64,000 nt of DNA from Pseudomonas svalbardensis (GCF_030053115.1 NZ_CP125619.1:2109001-2173000), one strand, 5' to 3'; shown: positions 1-9,690, counted from the stretch's first letter. Program-made: numbers and translations. The notes: generated from the sequence alone by a model not told the origin.

Positions 1-755
1 ATGAAGCGGCTGGCCTCCAGAATCGCCATCACCAGCGCCCTTGCGGTGTTGGGGTATTGCTCGACAAAGGCGCGGGTGCAACCGAGGACTTTTTCCGGAT
101 GATCGGGCCAGATGGTCTGGGTGGTTGCCATCGTGAACCCCAGACTTTGCTGCACCGCGCTGGCGGACCATGGCTCGCCGACGCAGAAGCCGTCGATGCG
201 CCCGGCTTGCAGGTGCGCGACCATTTGCGGCGGCGGCACCACCACGCTGTCGACGTCCTGCAACGGGTGGATGCCCTGACTCGCGAGCCAGTAATACAGC
301 CACATGGCGTGGGTGCCCGTAGGAAATGTCTGGGCGAAGGTGAGTTTTGGGCGACTTTGGTGCACGTGCCGTTCCAGTGCTTCAGGACTGGTCACGCCCA
401 GCGCCTGCAAGCCATGGGAGAGGTTGATGCTCTGGCCATTCTGATTCAGGCCCATGAGCACCGCCATGTCGGTCGATGCGACACCGCCGATGCCCAAATG
501 CACGGCGTAGATCAAACCGTACAGGCTGTGGGCGGCGTCGAGTTCGCCACTGACCAGTTTGTCCCGCAGGTTGGCCCAGGACGACTGGCGCTTGAGGTTC
601 AGGGTCAGGCCATAAGGTTGGGCAAAGCCCTGCGTGGCCGCGACCACTACCGAGGCGCAGTCGCTCAGGGCCATGAAGCCGAGGCTGATTTCGGTCTTTT
701 CCGGGGCATCGCTGCCGTTGACCCAGGCCAGGGGGTTGGCTGGAACTTCAATCAT
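1..755 (-). CDS. nasS: NasS/NrtA-family nitrate-binding protein, partial
   Basis: The reading frame starts with ATG at 755 and runs off the left edge, so only the N-terminal 251 residues are present. It reads MIEVPANPLAWVNGSDAPEKTEIS, then LGFMALSDCASVVVAATQGF, a pattern typical of the CmpA/NrtA/NasS solute-binding fold. No signal peptide is seen: the start is polar. This favours a cytoplasmic NasS-type sensor, which in pseudomonads works with the NasT antiterminator to control assimilatory nitrate reductase genes, over a periplasmic transporter subunit. The nasT partner would lie beyond the window, so the NasS name is inference. It is divergent from pyrD. Confidence 0.72.
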   Translation of the reverse strand, partial: MIEVPANPLAWVNGSDAPEKTEISLGFMALSDCASVVVAATQGFAQPYGLTLNLKRQSSWANLRDKLVSGELDAAHSLYGLIYAVHLGIGGVASTDMAVLMGLNQNGQSINLSHGLQALGVTSPEALERHVHQSRPKLTFAQTFPTGTHAMWLYYWLASQGIHPLQDVDSVVVPPPQMVAHLQAGRIDGFCVGEPWSASAVQQSLGFTMATTQTIWPDHPEKVLGCTRAFVEQYPNTARALVMAILEASRF

Positions 756-941
756 CAGTAAACACCTTCCATAAAAAAGCGCCGGACCGGGCTGCTTGCC
801 AGGGCAAGGCCAAGTGACGACGCCGTTGTCTTTCGACTCATCCCGCCGTTGGCATGAGTGCTGATGTCAGTGACGGTGCAAGGCATATGCCATCGCACGC
901 TGATTTTGTCGCGCGCCTCGCCTGCAACCCCGATGCCCGGC

Positions 942-947
942 TATAAT
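942..947 (+). promoter_or_regulatory. candidate -10 box for pyrD
   Basis: A perfect TATAAT lies 38 bases before the pyrD ATG. No convincing -35 hexamer is visible at the usual distance, so this is a tentative sigma-70 assignment. Confidence 0.35.
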
Positions 948-984
948 CGCCGCCACTTTTCGTAGCCCAGAGTCAAACCCGCCC

Positions 985-2004
985 ATGTACACCCTGGCCC
1001 GTCAGCTGTTGTTCAAACTTTCCCCGGAAACCTCCCACGATCTGTCCCTGGACCTGATCGGCGCGGGCGGGCGTTTGGGCCTCAACGGCTTGCTGTGCAA
1101 GGCACCGGCGAAAATGCCGGTGACCGTCATGGGCCTCGACTTCCCGAACCCGGTGGGTCTGGCGGCCGGTCTGGACAAGAACGGCGCGGCCATCGACGGT
1201 TTTGCGCAACTGGGTTTTGGTTTTGTCGAAATCGGCACCATCACGCCGCGCCCGCAGCCGGGCAATCCGAAGCCACGGATTTTCCGTCTGCCGGAAGCCG
1301 AGGCGATCATCAATCGCATGGGGTTCAACAACCTCGGCGTTGATCACCTGCTGGCGCGAGTGGCGGCGGCCAAGTTCAAGGGCGTGCTGGGCATCAATAT
1401 CGGCAAAAACTTCGATACCCCGGTTGAGCGGGCGGTCGACGACTACCTGATCTGCCTGGACAAGGTCTACGCCCACGCCAGCTATGTGACGGTCAATGTC
1501 AGTTCGCCGAACACCCCGGGCCTGCGCAGCCTGCAATTCGGCGATTCGCTGAAGCAGTTGTTGGCCGACCTGGCAACGCGCCGCGCAGAACTGGCGCTGC
1601 GCCACGGCAAACATGTACCACTGGCGATCAAGATTGCGCCGGACATGACCGACGAAGAAACCGCTCAGGTCGCGCAAGCGCTGATCGAAACCGGGATGGA
1701 CGCGGTGATCGCCACCAACACCACCCTCAGTCGCGTCGGTGTAGAAGGCATGGAGCATGGTGACGAGGCGGGCGGTTTGTCCGGCGCACCGGTTCGCGAC
1801 AAGAGCACCCACACCGTGAAGGTGCTGGCGGCCGAGTTGGCCGGTCGCTTGCCGATCATCGCCGTGGGCGGCATCACCGAAGGCAAGCACGCGGCTGAGA
1901 AAATCGCTGCGGGTGCCAGCCTGGTGCAGCTCTATTCCGGCTTCATCTATAAAGGTCCGGCGCTGATTCGTGAATCTGTAGACGCCATCGCCGCCTTGCG
2001 CTGA
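985..2004 (+). CDS. pyrD: dihydroorotate dehydrogenase (quinone), class 2
   Basis: This enzyme oxidises dihydroorotate to orotate in pyrimidine synthesis. It uses FMN and passes electrons to membrane quinone. The 339-residue length is normal for class 2. The N-terminal helix [20 protein letters not shown] is the expected membrane-associated extension. FMN-barrel motifs are seen: [13 protein letters not shown] (about 55-67), [10 protein letters not shown] (79-88), and [11 protein letters not shown] (171-181) with the catalytic serine. ANTT and GGI near the C-terminus bind the FMN phosphate. The gene stands alone, divergent from nasS. No strong Shine-Dalgarno sequence is visible, but the start matches the family N-terminus. 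Confidence 0.96.
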   Translation: MYTLARQLLFKLSPETSHDLSLDLIGAGGRLGLNGLLCKAPAKMPVTVMGLDFPNPVGLAAGLDKNGAAIDGFAQLGFGFVEIGTITPRPQPGNPKPRIFRLPEAEAIINRMGFNNLGVDHLLARVAAAKFKGVLGINIGKNFDTPVERAVDDYLICLDKVYAHASYVTVNVSSPNTPGLRSLQFGDSLKQLLADLATRRAELALRHGKHVPLAIKIAPDMTDEETAQVAQALIETGMDAVIATNTTLSRVGVEGMEHGDEAGGLSGAPVRDKSTHTVKVLAAELAGRLPIIAVGGITEGKHAAEKIAAGASLVQLYSGFIYKGPALIRESVDAIAALR

Positions 2005-2006
2005 CC

Positions 2007-2156
2007 TTGTAGCAACTGCCGAGCCTGCGAGGCTGCGTTCGGCTGCGCAGCAGTCGTAGAATCAGACACCGCGGTCTTACAGGTACACCGTGCTTTCAGG
2101 TTTCACGACGGCTCTGCCGCCGAACGCAGCCTCGCGGTGCTCGGTAGCTGCTACAA
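2007..2156. repeat. paired palindromic repeat (GCAGCTGCCGAGC type)
   Basis: Two inverted arms of about 37 bases (2007-2043 and 2119-2156) share the TGTAGCAGCTGCCGAGC core and GCGAGGCTGCG. Related copies lie at 10092-10170 and 41542-41672. This is an intergenic REP-like family distinct from the GGGAGCGAGCCTGCTCGCGA family elsewhere in the window. Confidence 0.75.
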
Positions 2157-2186
2157 GGGAATTGTATTTTGGCGAAAAGCAGGCAT

Positions 2187-2211
2187 AAAAAAGGGCTCCT
2201 CGAAGGAGCCC
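2187..2211 (-). terminator. rho-independent terminator of rmf
   Basis: On the minus strand a GGGCTCC / GGAGCCC hairpin with a short TCGA loop is followed by six T residues. It lies about 85 bases after the rmf stop. Confidence 0.75.
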
Positions 2212-2296
2212 CTGGGCCGAAGCCCGCCGCCCGGATGGGGCGTGCGTGGTAAGTCGTTACGTAATCAAATTGTCGTGTCGGAGTGTGTGCCCTGTG

Positions 2297-2512
2297 TTAG
2301 CCGACGGCGTGAAGTTCGTTGAGTCTATGGATTCCCGCAGTGCCGGTCATACCGTCCCAGTTGTCGCCGCGTCCTTCTCGCCAGCCGTTAATCCAGGCTT
2401 GGCGTACCGACGGTAGAGTAAATGGGCAAAGCTCACGGGATTTGCCACCAACTCCATATTGATATCCGCGCAAAAATGCTCTTTCCAACGGATCACGCTT
2501 AAGTCTTCTCAT
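2297..2512 (-). CDS. rmf: ribosome modulation factor
   Basis: This 71-residue basic protein dimerises 70S ribosomes into inactive 100S particles when growth slows. The sequence MRRLKRDPLERAFLRGYQYGV with CPFTLPSVRQAWINGWREGRGDNWDG matches the Rmf family over its length. It is slightly longer than the 55-residue E. coli protein, as is common in Pseudomonas. GTGAGGG precedes the ATG as ribosome binding site. The gene lies between pyrD and rlmL, as in other pseudomonads. The region upstream holds three inverted repeats that may structure its leader. Confidence 0.95.
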   Translation of the reverse strand: MRRLKRDPLERAFLRGYQYGVGGKSRELCPFTLPSVRQAWINGWREGRGDNWDGMTGTAGIHRLNELHAVG

Positions 2513-2551
2513 AGGGTGTTGCCCTCACTTGTTGACTGTATTTATCGCGTC

Positions 2552-2643
2552 GACCTCAATTGAGGTCTGGCAGAAAAACTCCTGCCGTTGGGGCTCGCTG
2601 CCGGCGTCGCGAGCCAAGGTGTTGACGTCATTGCGGCGTCAAC
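2552..2643 (-). promoter_or_regulatory. structured 5' region of rmf (three inverted repeats)
   Basis: Just upstream of rmf lie a perfect 16-base palindrome GACCTCAATTGAGGTC (2552-2567), a hairpin with arms GGCTCGC (2592-2598) and GCGAGCC (2609-2615), and a hairpin with arms GTTGACG (2621-2627) and CGTCAAC (2637-2643). They could be folded mRNA leader elements or a protein-binding site. I cannot tell which from sequence alone. Confidence 0.4.
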
Positions 2644-3041
2644 CTGTGTTGAGTTCTAACCAATGCGTCACATCGAGGGAATGATCGTTTTGTCATAAGG
2701 ACGTAACTATTAAGGTGGTATGGCCATAAGTAACACGATGTTGTCCCGTGTTTATTGGCAAAACCCCGGTATGATCGGCCCTGCGCTGCATGATGGATTG
2801 AATCCCTAAGTGAGAACGCCTCCTGTTGAGCAGGGGGACTATTCGACGAAGGGTCGACTTATGACATTTTGTTGCATCAACTTTTTTATCTGTCTTTGCA
2901 TCTAAGCTCTTTTAACCCGAGCAGCAAGGGTGGAACGGCACACCTTCGTGCCACGCGGGCGCTCTTTTAGAAAAGCGCCTGATTGAAAACCGGGCCGGCA
3001 ATGCGTTGTCGGTTCACTAAGCCAAAGGCTCTGAAATTCCA
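2644..3041. other. intergenic region between rmf and rlmL
   Basis: No gene is seen. A TATGAT -10-like box is at 2770-2775, reading toward rlmL, about 270 bases before its ATG. The DNA after it contains short hairpins, including GGCACACCTTCGTGCC near 2938-2953. This suggests a long rlmL leader or a small RNA, but there is no recognisable RNA family. Confidence 0.3.
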
Positions 3042-5318
3042 ATGTCCGATCAATTCGAAATCTTCCTCACTTGCCCAAAAGGCCTTGAAGGCCTGCTCAT
3101 CGAGGAAGCCGTCGGGCTTGGCCTTGAAGAAGCGCGTGAGCACACCTCTGCCGTGCGTGGCATGGCAACCATGGAAACCGCTTATCGCCTGTGCCTGTGG
3201 TCGCGTCTGGCGAACCGGGTGCTGCTGGTGCTCAAGCGTTTCCCGATGAAGGACGCCGAAGATCTTTATCACGGCGTGCTGGATATCGAGTGGCAAGACC
3301 ACATGCTCAACGATGGCACCCTGGCCGTTGAGTTCAGCGGTCACGGCTCGGGCATCGACAACACCCACTTCGGCGCCTTGAAGGTCAAGGACGCCATCGT
3401 CGACAAACTGCGCACGCCGCAGGGCGATCGTCCGTCCATCGACAAACTCAATCCGGACCTGCGCATTCACCTGCGCCTGGACCGTGGTGAAGCGATCCTG
3501 TCCCTCGACCTCTCGGGCCACAGCCTGCACCAGCGCGGCTATCGCTTGCAGCAGGGCGCGGCGCCGCTGAAGGAAAACCTCGCGGCCGCAATCCTGATCC
3601 GTTCCGGCTGGCCACGCATTGCGGCCGATGGCGGCGCGCTGGCTGACCCGATGTGCGGTGTCGGTACGTTCCTCGTCGAAGCCGCGATGATCGCCGCCGA
3701 CATGGCGCCGAACCTGCGTCGCGAGCAGTGGGGTTTCACGGCCTGGCTCGGTCACGTCCCGGCGCTGTGGAAAAAGCTTCACGAAGAAGCCACTGAGCGT
3801 TGCGCGGCCGGTCTGGCCAAGCCCCCGCTGTGGATTCGCGGTTACGAAGCCGATCCGCGCCTGATTCAACCGGGCCGCAATAACGTTGAACGTGCCGGCC
3901 TGAGCGAGTGGATCAAGATCTACCAGGGCGAAGTCGGGACGTTCGAGCCGCGTCCAGACCAGAACCAGAAAGGCCTGGTGATTTGCAACCCACCGTACGG
4001 CGAACGTCTGGGTGATGAAGCGAGCTTGCTCTATCTCTACCAGAACCTCGGCGAACGTCTGCGTCAGGCCTGCTTGAACTGGGAAGCCGCGGTATTCACC
4101 GGCGCCCCGGACCTGGGCAAGCGCATGGGCATCCGCAGCCACAAACAGTATTCGTTCTGGAACGGCGCGTTGCCGTGCAAGTTGCTGCTGATCAAAGTCA
4201 CTCCGGACCAGTTCGTTACCGGCGAACGTCGCACTCCGGAACAGCGTCAGGTCGAGCGTGAACAAGTTCAAGCCGAAGTCGAAGTCGCAGACAACGACGT
4301 AGCACCCGGCAAGTACGAGAAGTACAACAAGAATGGCAACCCGATCAAACCGGCACCGGTGGTGATCGAGCAGCCGCGCTTGAGCGAAGGCGGACAGATG
4401 TTTGCCAACCGTCTGCAAAAGAACCTCAAGGCCCTTGGCAAGTGGGTCAAGCGTGAAGGCATCGACTGCTACCGCGTCTACGATGCCGACATGCCGGAAT
4501 ACTCCATGGCCATCGACCTGTATCAGGATTGGGTCCACGTCCAGGAATACGCCGCGCCGAAGTCCATCGATCCGGAAAAAGCCTCGGCGCGCATGTTCGA
4601 TGCCCTGGCCGCCATTCCGCAGGCCCTGAACATCGACAAGAGCCGCGTGGTGGTTAAACGTCGCGAGCGTCAGAGCGGCACCAAGCAGTACGAACGCCAA
4701 GCGGCACAGGGCAAGTTCGTCGAGGTCAACGAAGGCGGCGTGAAGCTGCTGGTCAACCTCACTGACTACCTCGACACCGGGCTGTTTCTCGATCACCGGC
4801 CAATGCGCATGCGGATTCAGAAAGAGGCGGCCGGCAAACGTTTCCTCAATCTGTATAGCTACACCGCAACCGCCAGTGTTCACGCAGCCAAGGGCGGCGC
4901 GCGCAGCACCACCAGCGTCGACCTGTCGAAAACCTATCTGGACTGGGCGCGTCGCAACTTGTCGCTGAACGGTTTCTCCGACAAGAACCGTCTGGAGCAG
5001 GGCGACGTGATGGCCTGGCTCGACGCCTGCCGTGACGAATACGACCTGATCTTCATCGATCCGCCGACGTTCTCCAACTCCAAGCGCATGGAAGGGATCT
5101 TCGACGTGCAGCGTGACCAGGTGCAATTGATCGACCTGGCCATGGCGCGTCTGGCCCCGGGCGGCGTGTTGTACTTCTCCAACAACTTCCGCAAGTTCCA
5201 GCTCGAGGAAAACCTCACCGAGCGTTATGCGGTCGAGGAAATCACCGCCCAGACCATCGATCCGGATTTCGCCCGTAATGGCAAAATCCACCGTGCCTGG
5301 AAAATCACGGCTCGTTGA
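3042..5318 (+). CDS. rlmL: bifunctional 23S rRNA m2G2445 / m7G2069 methyltransferase
   Basis: RlmL (RlmKL) makes two modifications in 23S rRNA with two fused S-adenosylmethionine methyltransferase domains. The 758-residue length agrees with this fusion. The N-terminal part carries a THUMP domain (roughly residues 45-160), followed by a first methyltransferase domain with ADPMCGVGTFLVEAA and the NPPYGERLG catalytic motif near residue 315. The C-terminal RlmK half has the LNLYSYTATASVHAAKGGA SAM-binding loop and DPPTFSNSKR near 673. The chosen start, MSDQFEIFLTCPKGLEGLL, matches the family. A larger open frame lies on the opposite strand but is a coding shadow. Confidence 0.96.
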   Translation: MSDQFEIFLTCPKGLEGLLIEEAVGLGLEEAREHTSAVRGMATMETAYRLCLWSRLANRVLLVLKRFPMKDAEDLYHGVLDIEWQDHMLNDGTLAVEFSGHGSGIDNTHFGALKVKDAIVDKLRTPQGDRPSIDKLNPDLRIHLRLDRGEAILSLDLSGHSLHQRGYRLQQGAAPLKENLAAAILIRSGWPRIAADGGALADPMCGVGTFLVEAAMIAADMAPNLRREQWGFTAWLGHVPALWKKLHEEATERCAAGLAKPPLWIRGYEADPRLIQPGRNNVERAGLSEWIKIYQGEVGTFEPRPDQNQKGLVICNPPYGERLGDEASLLYLYQNLGERLRQACLNWEAAVFTGAPDLGKRMGIRSHKQYSFWNGALPCKLLLIKVTPDQFVTGERRTPEQRQVEREQVQAEVEVADNDVAPGKYEKYNKNGNPIKPAPVVIEQPRLSEGGQMFANRLQKNLKALGKWVKREGIDCYRVYDADMPEYSMAIDLYQDWVHVQEYAAPKSIDPEKASARMFDALAAIPQALNIDKSRVVVKRRERQSGTKQYERQAAQGKFVEVNEGGVKLLVNLTDYLDTGLFLDHRPMRMRIQKEAAGKRFLNLYSYTATASVHAAKGGARSTTSVDLSKTYLDWARRNLSLNGFSDKNRLEQGDVMAWLDACRDEYDLIFIDPPTFSNSKRMEGIFDVQRDQVQLIDLAMARLAPGGVLYFSNNFRKFQLEENLTERYAVEEITAQTIDPDFARNGKIHRAWKITAR

Positions 5319-5340
5319 CACTTGAAGGGATTGGATCCAC

Positions 5341-5374
5341 AGAGCCTTGATTTTTAAAGGCTCTTGGCTTCTTT
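5341..5374 (+). terminator. possible terminator after rlmL
   Basis: Arms AGAGCCTT and AAGGCTCT surround a T-rich loop, followed by a T-rich but broken tract. It lies 22 bases after the rlmL stop. Confidence 0.4.
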
Positions 5375-5460
5375 CTGTGCTGGTCAAATTGATGGCTAAT
5401 AGCTATAACTCAACGCATGGCCAATGGGCTTTCCCGCACCTGGCGTTTTGAGTTGCGTCT

Positions 5461-7860
5461 ATGTCGTTGCACGCCGTGCGCCCCAAGATCCTGGGTTTTA
5501 TCAGTGAAGATGCCTCGGCCTGGCTGGTCGCGCTGCTGGTATTGCTCGTCGGCGCAATTCTCACGGGATTGCTGGCGTGGTCGACGCTGAATCTGTTCCA
5601 CCATCAACTGCGGCAACGTTTCCAACTGCTGGCCAGTGAACGTTACAGCCGTATCGAAGAACGCTTCGAAGATCAGGAGCAGCGCCTCGATGGCCTGCGC
5701 CGGTTCTTTGCCAATTCCGATTCGGTCTCCCGCGCGGAGTTCGACGGTTACACCCAACCGCTGCTGCACCGGACTCAGGCCTATTCCTTCGCCAAGCGGG
5801 TAACCGGTGCCGAACGAGCGGAATTTGAACGCCAGGTGCGTGCAGAGGGTTTACCCGAGTTCACCCTGCGCGAACTCAATGCCGACGGCCAACTGCAACT
5901 GGCGGCCGAACGGGAGGAGTACGTGGCGGTGCTTTACAGCCAGACCCAAAGCACGCTTGGCTCGCCCCTGGGCTACGACTTGTTGGCTCAACCCTTGCGC
6001 CGTTCCACCCTTGAACGGGCCGATCAGCACGGCGGCATGGCGGTATCGCAGCCGATGCATCTGGCCAGTATCGAGCCGGCCTATGCACGCGGCGTGCTGC
6101 TGGTCGCGCCGGTGCTGCTGCGCAATAGCCCGACCACGGCGGGGTTGAAACCGTTCGGTTATGTTATGGCCGTGATCAGCATGCGCCAGTTGCTGGCGGA
6201 CGGGCTGCCGGAGGCGGGCCGTGACTACCTTTCGGTGCGCATCCTCGACTTATCCACAGATGATCAGCACGAAGTGCTTTATGAGTCTCCCAACACCCCA
6301 GCCCCCAGTGAATTGGCCGCGACCCGGCTGCTGCGGCTCGCCGACCATGACTATCAAGTCGACATTCAGCCCAGCGATGCCTTCCTGAAAGCCAACCACT
6401 CTTCTGTGACCAGCCTGATAGTGCTGGGTGGTTTACTCAGTCTGTTGCTCAGTGCCTTGCTCTATGTGCTGGTCAGTCAGCGTCAACGGGCGCTGAAAAT
6501 GGTCGAGCAACGGACCCAGGAACTGCGCGCCCGCGAGCAGGAGTTGCGCGGCACCCATGGCCAGTTGCGCGGCGTGCTGAATGCCGCGACCCAGGTGGCG
6601 ATCATCGCCACTGACTTACGCGGGATCATCAGCACCTTTAATGCCGGTGCAGAGCAAATGCTCGGCTACACCAGCGCAGAGGTGGTGGGCCACATGACCC
6701 TGGAAAACTTGCACCTGCCCCGGGAGCTTCTCGCCCGCTCGGCGGAGTTGAGTGCGCGCTATGGCAAACCGATTCCGACCTGCCAGGCGATGTTGGTCGA
6801 GGGCGGCGAGGAGGGCGGTCACGAAGCGCGGGAATGGACGCTGCTGCGTAGCGACGGCAGCCATTTGACGGTGAACATGCTCGCGACCCCGGTACTCGAC
6901 GAGCAAGGCCTGTGGGTCGGGCACTTGGCGATCTGTATCGACATCACCGAGCGCAAGCGCGTCCACGAGGCCCTGGCGGCACGGGACCTGTTGTTGAAGA
7001 AACTCAGCGCTCATCTGCCCGGCGGGATCTACCAGTTCAAAATGGAGTTCGATGGGCGCTTCAGCGTGATCTACGCCAGCGACGGTATTCGCGAGATCTA
7101 CGAACTTGAGCCGGATGTGCTGTTGCTCAACGCCGAAGCGATTTTCACGCGGATTCATCCGCAGGACACCACCCGAGTCCGCGCCTCGATCCGGGCATCG
7201 GCGGACACCCTCAGCCCTTGGCGCGAGGAATACCGCGTGCTGCTGCCCCTGCGCGGCCTGCGCTGGGTTCGTGGCGAGGCGACGCCGGAGGAACTGCCCG
7301 GTGGTGGCGTGCTCTGGCATGGCTACGTCTCGGACATCTCCGACCTCAAGCGGGTGCAAGAAGAATTGCGCGCGCTGTCGATCACTGACTCGCTGACCGG
7401 GATCCACAACCGCCGCTATTTCCAGGAACGCCTGACCACCGAAATGGCCCGGGTCGAGCGCGGTGGCGGCGAACTATCGGTGATCATGCTCGATATCGAC
7501 CACTTCAAGCGTATCAATGACCAGCATGGCCACGCGGTCGGCGATAGGGTGTTGCAGATCGTGTGCGAACGCATCGGCCATCGGCTGCGCCGCACCGACG
7601 TGTTCTGTCGCCTGGGTGGTGAGGAGTTCATGGTGCTTTGCCCGGACATCAACGGCGAGCATGCCCATGTCCTGGCCTTGCAGCTATGGCAAGGGTTGCG
7701 CAGTTCGCCGATCGAAGGCGTCGGGACAGTGACCGCCAGTTTCGGGATTGCCAGTTGGCGAGTCGGGGAGGGCGCGGATGCGCTGCTGCTGCGGGCGGAT
7801 TCGGGGGTGTACGCGGCGAAACAGGCCGGGCGGGATCGGGTAGAAGAAGAGATGAGTTAG
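5461..7860 (+). CDS. CHASE-PAS-PAS-GGDEF diguanylate cyclase
   Basis: This 799-residue membrane protein is a predicted c-di-GMP synthase. A transmembrane helix (about 20-42) is followed by a periplasmic CHASE-type sensor region (about 50-300), a second helix (about 316-340), two PAS-like regions (about 365-495 and 510-640) and a C-terminal GGDEF domain. The active-site motif is intact as LGGEEF, with MLDIDHFKRINDQHGHAVGD for metal and substrate binding. An RxxD inhibitory site (RRTD) sits five residues before GGEEF, so feedback inhibition by c-di-GMP is likely. The signal sensed is unknown. The gene stands alone after rlmL. Confidence 0.9.
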   Translation: MSLHAVRPKILGFISEDASAWLVALLVLLVGAILTGLLAWSTLNLFHHQLRQRFQLLASERYSRIEERFEDQEQRLDGLRRFFANSDSVSRAEFDGYTQPLLHRTQAYSFAKRVTGAERAEFERQVRAEGLPEFTLRELNADGQLQLAAEREEYVAVLYSQTQSTLGSPLGYDLLAQPLRRSTLERADQHGGMAVSQPMHLASIEPAYARGVLLVAPVLLRNSPTTAGLKPFGYVMAVISMRQLLADGLPEAGRDYLSVRILDLSTDDQHEVLYESPNTPAPSELAATRLLRLADHDYQVDIQPSDAFLKANHSSVTSLIVLGGLLSLLLSALLYVLVSQRQRALKMVEQRTQELRAREQELRGTHGQLRGVLNAATQVAIIATDLRGIISTFNAGAEQMLGYTSAEVVGHMTLENLHLPRELLARSAELSARYGKPIPTCQAMLVEGGEEGGHEAREWTLLRSDGSHLTVNMLATPVLDEQGLWVGHLAICIDITERKRVHEALAARDLLLKKLSAHLPGGIYQFKMEFDGRFSVIYASDGIREIYELEPDVLLLNAEAIFTRIHPQDTTRVRASIRASADTLSPWREEYRVLLPLRGLRWVRGEATPEELPGGGVLWHGYVSDISDLKRVQEELRALSITDSLTGIHNRRYFQERLTTEMARVERGGGELSVIMLDIDHFKRINDQHGHAVGDRVLQIVCERIGHRLRRTDVFCRLGGEEFMVLCPDINGEHAHVLALQLWQGLRSSPIEGVGTVTASFGIASWRVGEGADALLLRADSGVYAAKQAGRDRVEEEMS

Positions 7861-7879
7861 GTCCGGCTACGCAATACCC

Positions 7880-7968
7880 TGTGGGAGCGAGCCTGCTCGC
7901 GAAAGCGGTCTGTCAATCACATCGTTGCTGGATGTGACGCCGTCTTCGCGAGCAGGCTCGCTCCCATA
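7880..7968. repeat. REP pair (GGGAGCGAGCCTGCTCGCGA family)
   Basis: Two inverted copies of the REP palindrome (7880-7912 and 7941-7968) are separated by about 28 bases. They lie between two convergent genes, the usual place for such elements in fluorescent pseudomonads. Confidence 0.9.
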
Positions 7969-7996
7969 TTGGATCTAAGGTGTCTGGTAGATCGGG

Positions 7997-9457
7997 TTAG
8001 AGCACCGAAGCCGTTTCCGGCAGTTTCGGCTGGCGATACAGGTCCAGCAGCACCTGATCCAGCACCGACGACGCGCCAAACGGTGCCTTGTCGTTGAGGA
8101 TCGCCACCACAGCCCAGGTATTGCCGTTGATGTCGCGGCTGAAACCGGCAATCGCCCGCACGGTATTCAGGGTGCCGGTCTTGACGTGGGCTTCACCGCG
8201 CATCGCAGTGGTCTTCAGGCGTTTGCGCATAGTGCCATCGGTGCCGGCAATCGGCATCGAACTGATGAACTCGGCCGCGTACGGACTTCTCCAGGCGGCT
8301 TGCAGCATGCCAGCCAATTCACGCGCACTCACACGTTCGGCACGGGACAGACCGGAGCCGTTTTCCATCACCAGGTGCGGCGCGGTGATGCCTTTCTTCG
8401 CCAGCCACTGACGCACGACACGCTGTGCAGCCTTGGCATCGTCACCGTCGGCCTCGGTGCGGAACTGCGCGCCCAGGCTCAGGAACAGCTGCTGGGCCAT
8501 GGTGTTGTTACTGTATTTGTTGATGTCGCGGATGATTTCCGCCAGGTCCGGCGAGAAGGCCCGAGCCAGGACCTTGGCATTTTTAGGCGTTGGCGCCAGA
8601 CGGTCCACGCCCTGAATGCTGCCGCCCAGTTCCTTCCAGATCGCTCGCACGGCACCCGCGGTGTAGGTCGCGTGGTCGAGCAGCGACAGGTAAGTCTGGG
8701 AGCTGCAGCCCTCGCCCAACTGGCCGCCGACCGTCACGGTCACGCTGCCATCGGCCTGGGGCACCGGGTTGTAACGCACGCCACCGGTGCATTGCTTGGA
8801 GTTGACGGCTTTGACCTGATTTTCGATGCGAATGGTGGCAATCGGCGGCTCCACCGACACCAGCACCCGGCCGTTGTCGTTACGCGCCACGAAGCGCAGG
8901 GCCTTGAGGTTGACCATCAGCGCGTCAGGTTTGACCAGGAACGGCTTGTTATCGTCATTGCCGTCGTCGTTGAACTGCGGTAATTGCGGTTGTACGAAGA
9001 AATTGCGGTCCAGCACCAGATCGCCGGTGATTTGCGTCACACCGTTGGCGCGCAGGTCACGCATCAGCAACCAGAGTTTTTCCATGTTTAGCTTCGGATC
9101 GCCGCCACCCTTGAGGTAGAGGTTACCGTTGAGGATGCCGCCGCTGAGCGTGCCGTCGGTGTAGAACTCGGTTTTCCACTGGTGGTTCGGGCCGAGCATT
9201 TCCAGCGCCGCGTAAGTGGTGACCAGTTTCATGGTCGAGGCCGGATTGACGGAGACGTCAGCGTTGAAAATCGTCGGGGTGCCAGGGCCGTTGAGCGGGA
9301 TCATCACCAGCGACAGGGCGTTGTCCTGCATCTTGCTGGCCTTGAGGGCTTTTTCAACGTTGGGCGATAGCGCGGTGTTGATCGAGGCGGCGGAAACAGA
9401 GAAGGCCAGAGGGAGCAGAAAACCGGCCAGTAACAATGGACGCAAAGATTTGATCAT
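7997..9457 (-). CDS. dacB: D-alanyl-D-alanine carboxypeptidase/endopeptidase (PBP4)
   Basis: This low-molecular-mass class C penicillin-binding protein trims and cleaves peptidoglycan peptides in the periplasm. Starting at ATG 9457 gives 486 residues and a clear signal peptide, MIKSLRPLLLAGFLLPLAFS-VSAA. A longer frame begins at 9550 but adds 31 unlikely residues. The three active-site motifs are present: SxxK as PASTMK (Ser74, Lys77), SxN as YSNN, and KTG as HVKTGTLN near the C-terminus. Length and the large insert between SxxK and SxN fit the DacB family. Confidence 0.93.
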   Translation of the reverse strand: MIKSLRPLLLAGFLLPLAFSVSAASINTALSPNVEKALKASKMQDNALSLVMIPLNGPGTPTIFNADVSVNPASTMKLVTTYAALEMLGPNHQWKTEFYTDGTLSGGILNGNLYLKGGGDPKLNMEKLWLLMRDLRANGVTQITGDLVLDRNFFVQPQLPQFNDDGNDDNKPFLVKPDALMVNLKALRFVARNDNGRVLVSVEPPIATIRIENQVKAVNSKQCTGGVRYNPVPQADGSVTVTVGGQLGEGCSSQTYLSLLDHATYTAGAVRAIWKELGGSIQGVDRLAPTPKNAKVLARAFSPDLAEIIRDINKYSNNTMAQQLFLSLGAQFRTEADGDDAKAAQRVVRQWLAKKGITAPHLVMENGSGLSRAERVSARELAGMLQAAWRSPYAAEFISSMPIAGTDGTMRKRLKTTAMRGEAHVKTGTLNTVRAIAGFSRDINGNTWAVVAILNDKAPFGASSVLDQVLLDLYRQPKLPETASVL

Positions 9458-9690
9458 GTGAAATAAAACCCTACAGCCGAGGGGGAAAAAGACGAGGGCA
9501 TGAAGATAAATTCCCTCATTGGTCATGAAAGTGTCGGCATTATGCCCCAAGGTGTAGCGGCTTGTGCCGTGCCCTGGCCTTCTAATCCGCTATTTTTTAC
9601 CGACGGTAGGGCTTGCAACCCAGAGAGACGGGCAATCGGCGCCTTAAACTGCTAAAGTGCCGCCCGTTATTACTTATGAGGATTGTTCCA

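Noticed and set aside
2137..2322. Small open frame after pyrD
   Set aside because: It runs across a repeat and the rmf terminator and resembles no protein.
2967..5387. Open frame of 806 codons opposite rlmL
   Set aside because: It is antisense to a clear rlmL with intact motifs. The protein matches no family; long antisense frames are common at this GC content.
7880..7968. Possible CRISPR-like repeats
   Set aside because: The copies are inverted pairs at scattered sites, not direct repeats with spacers. They are REP elements.
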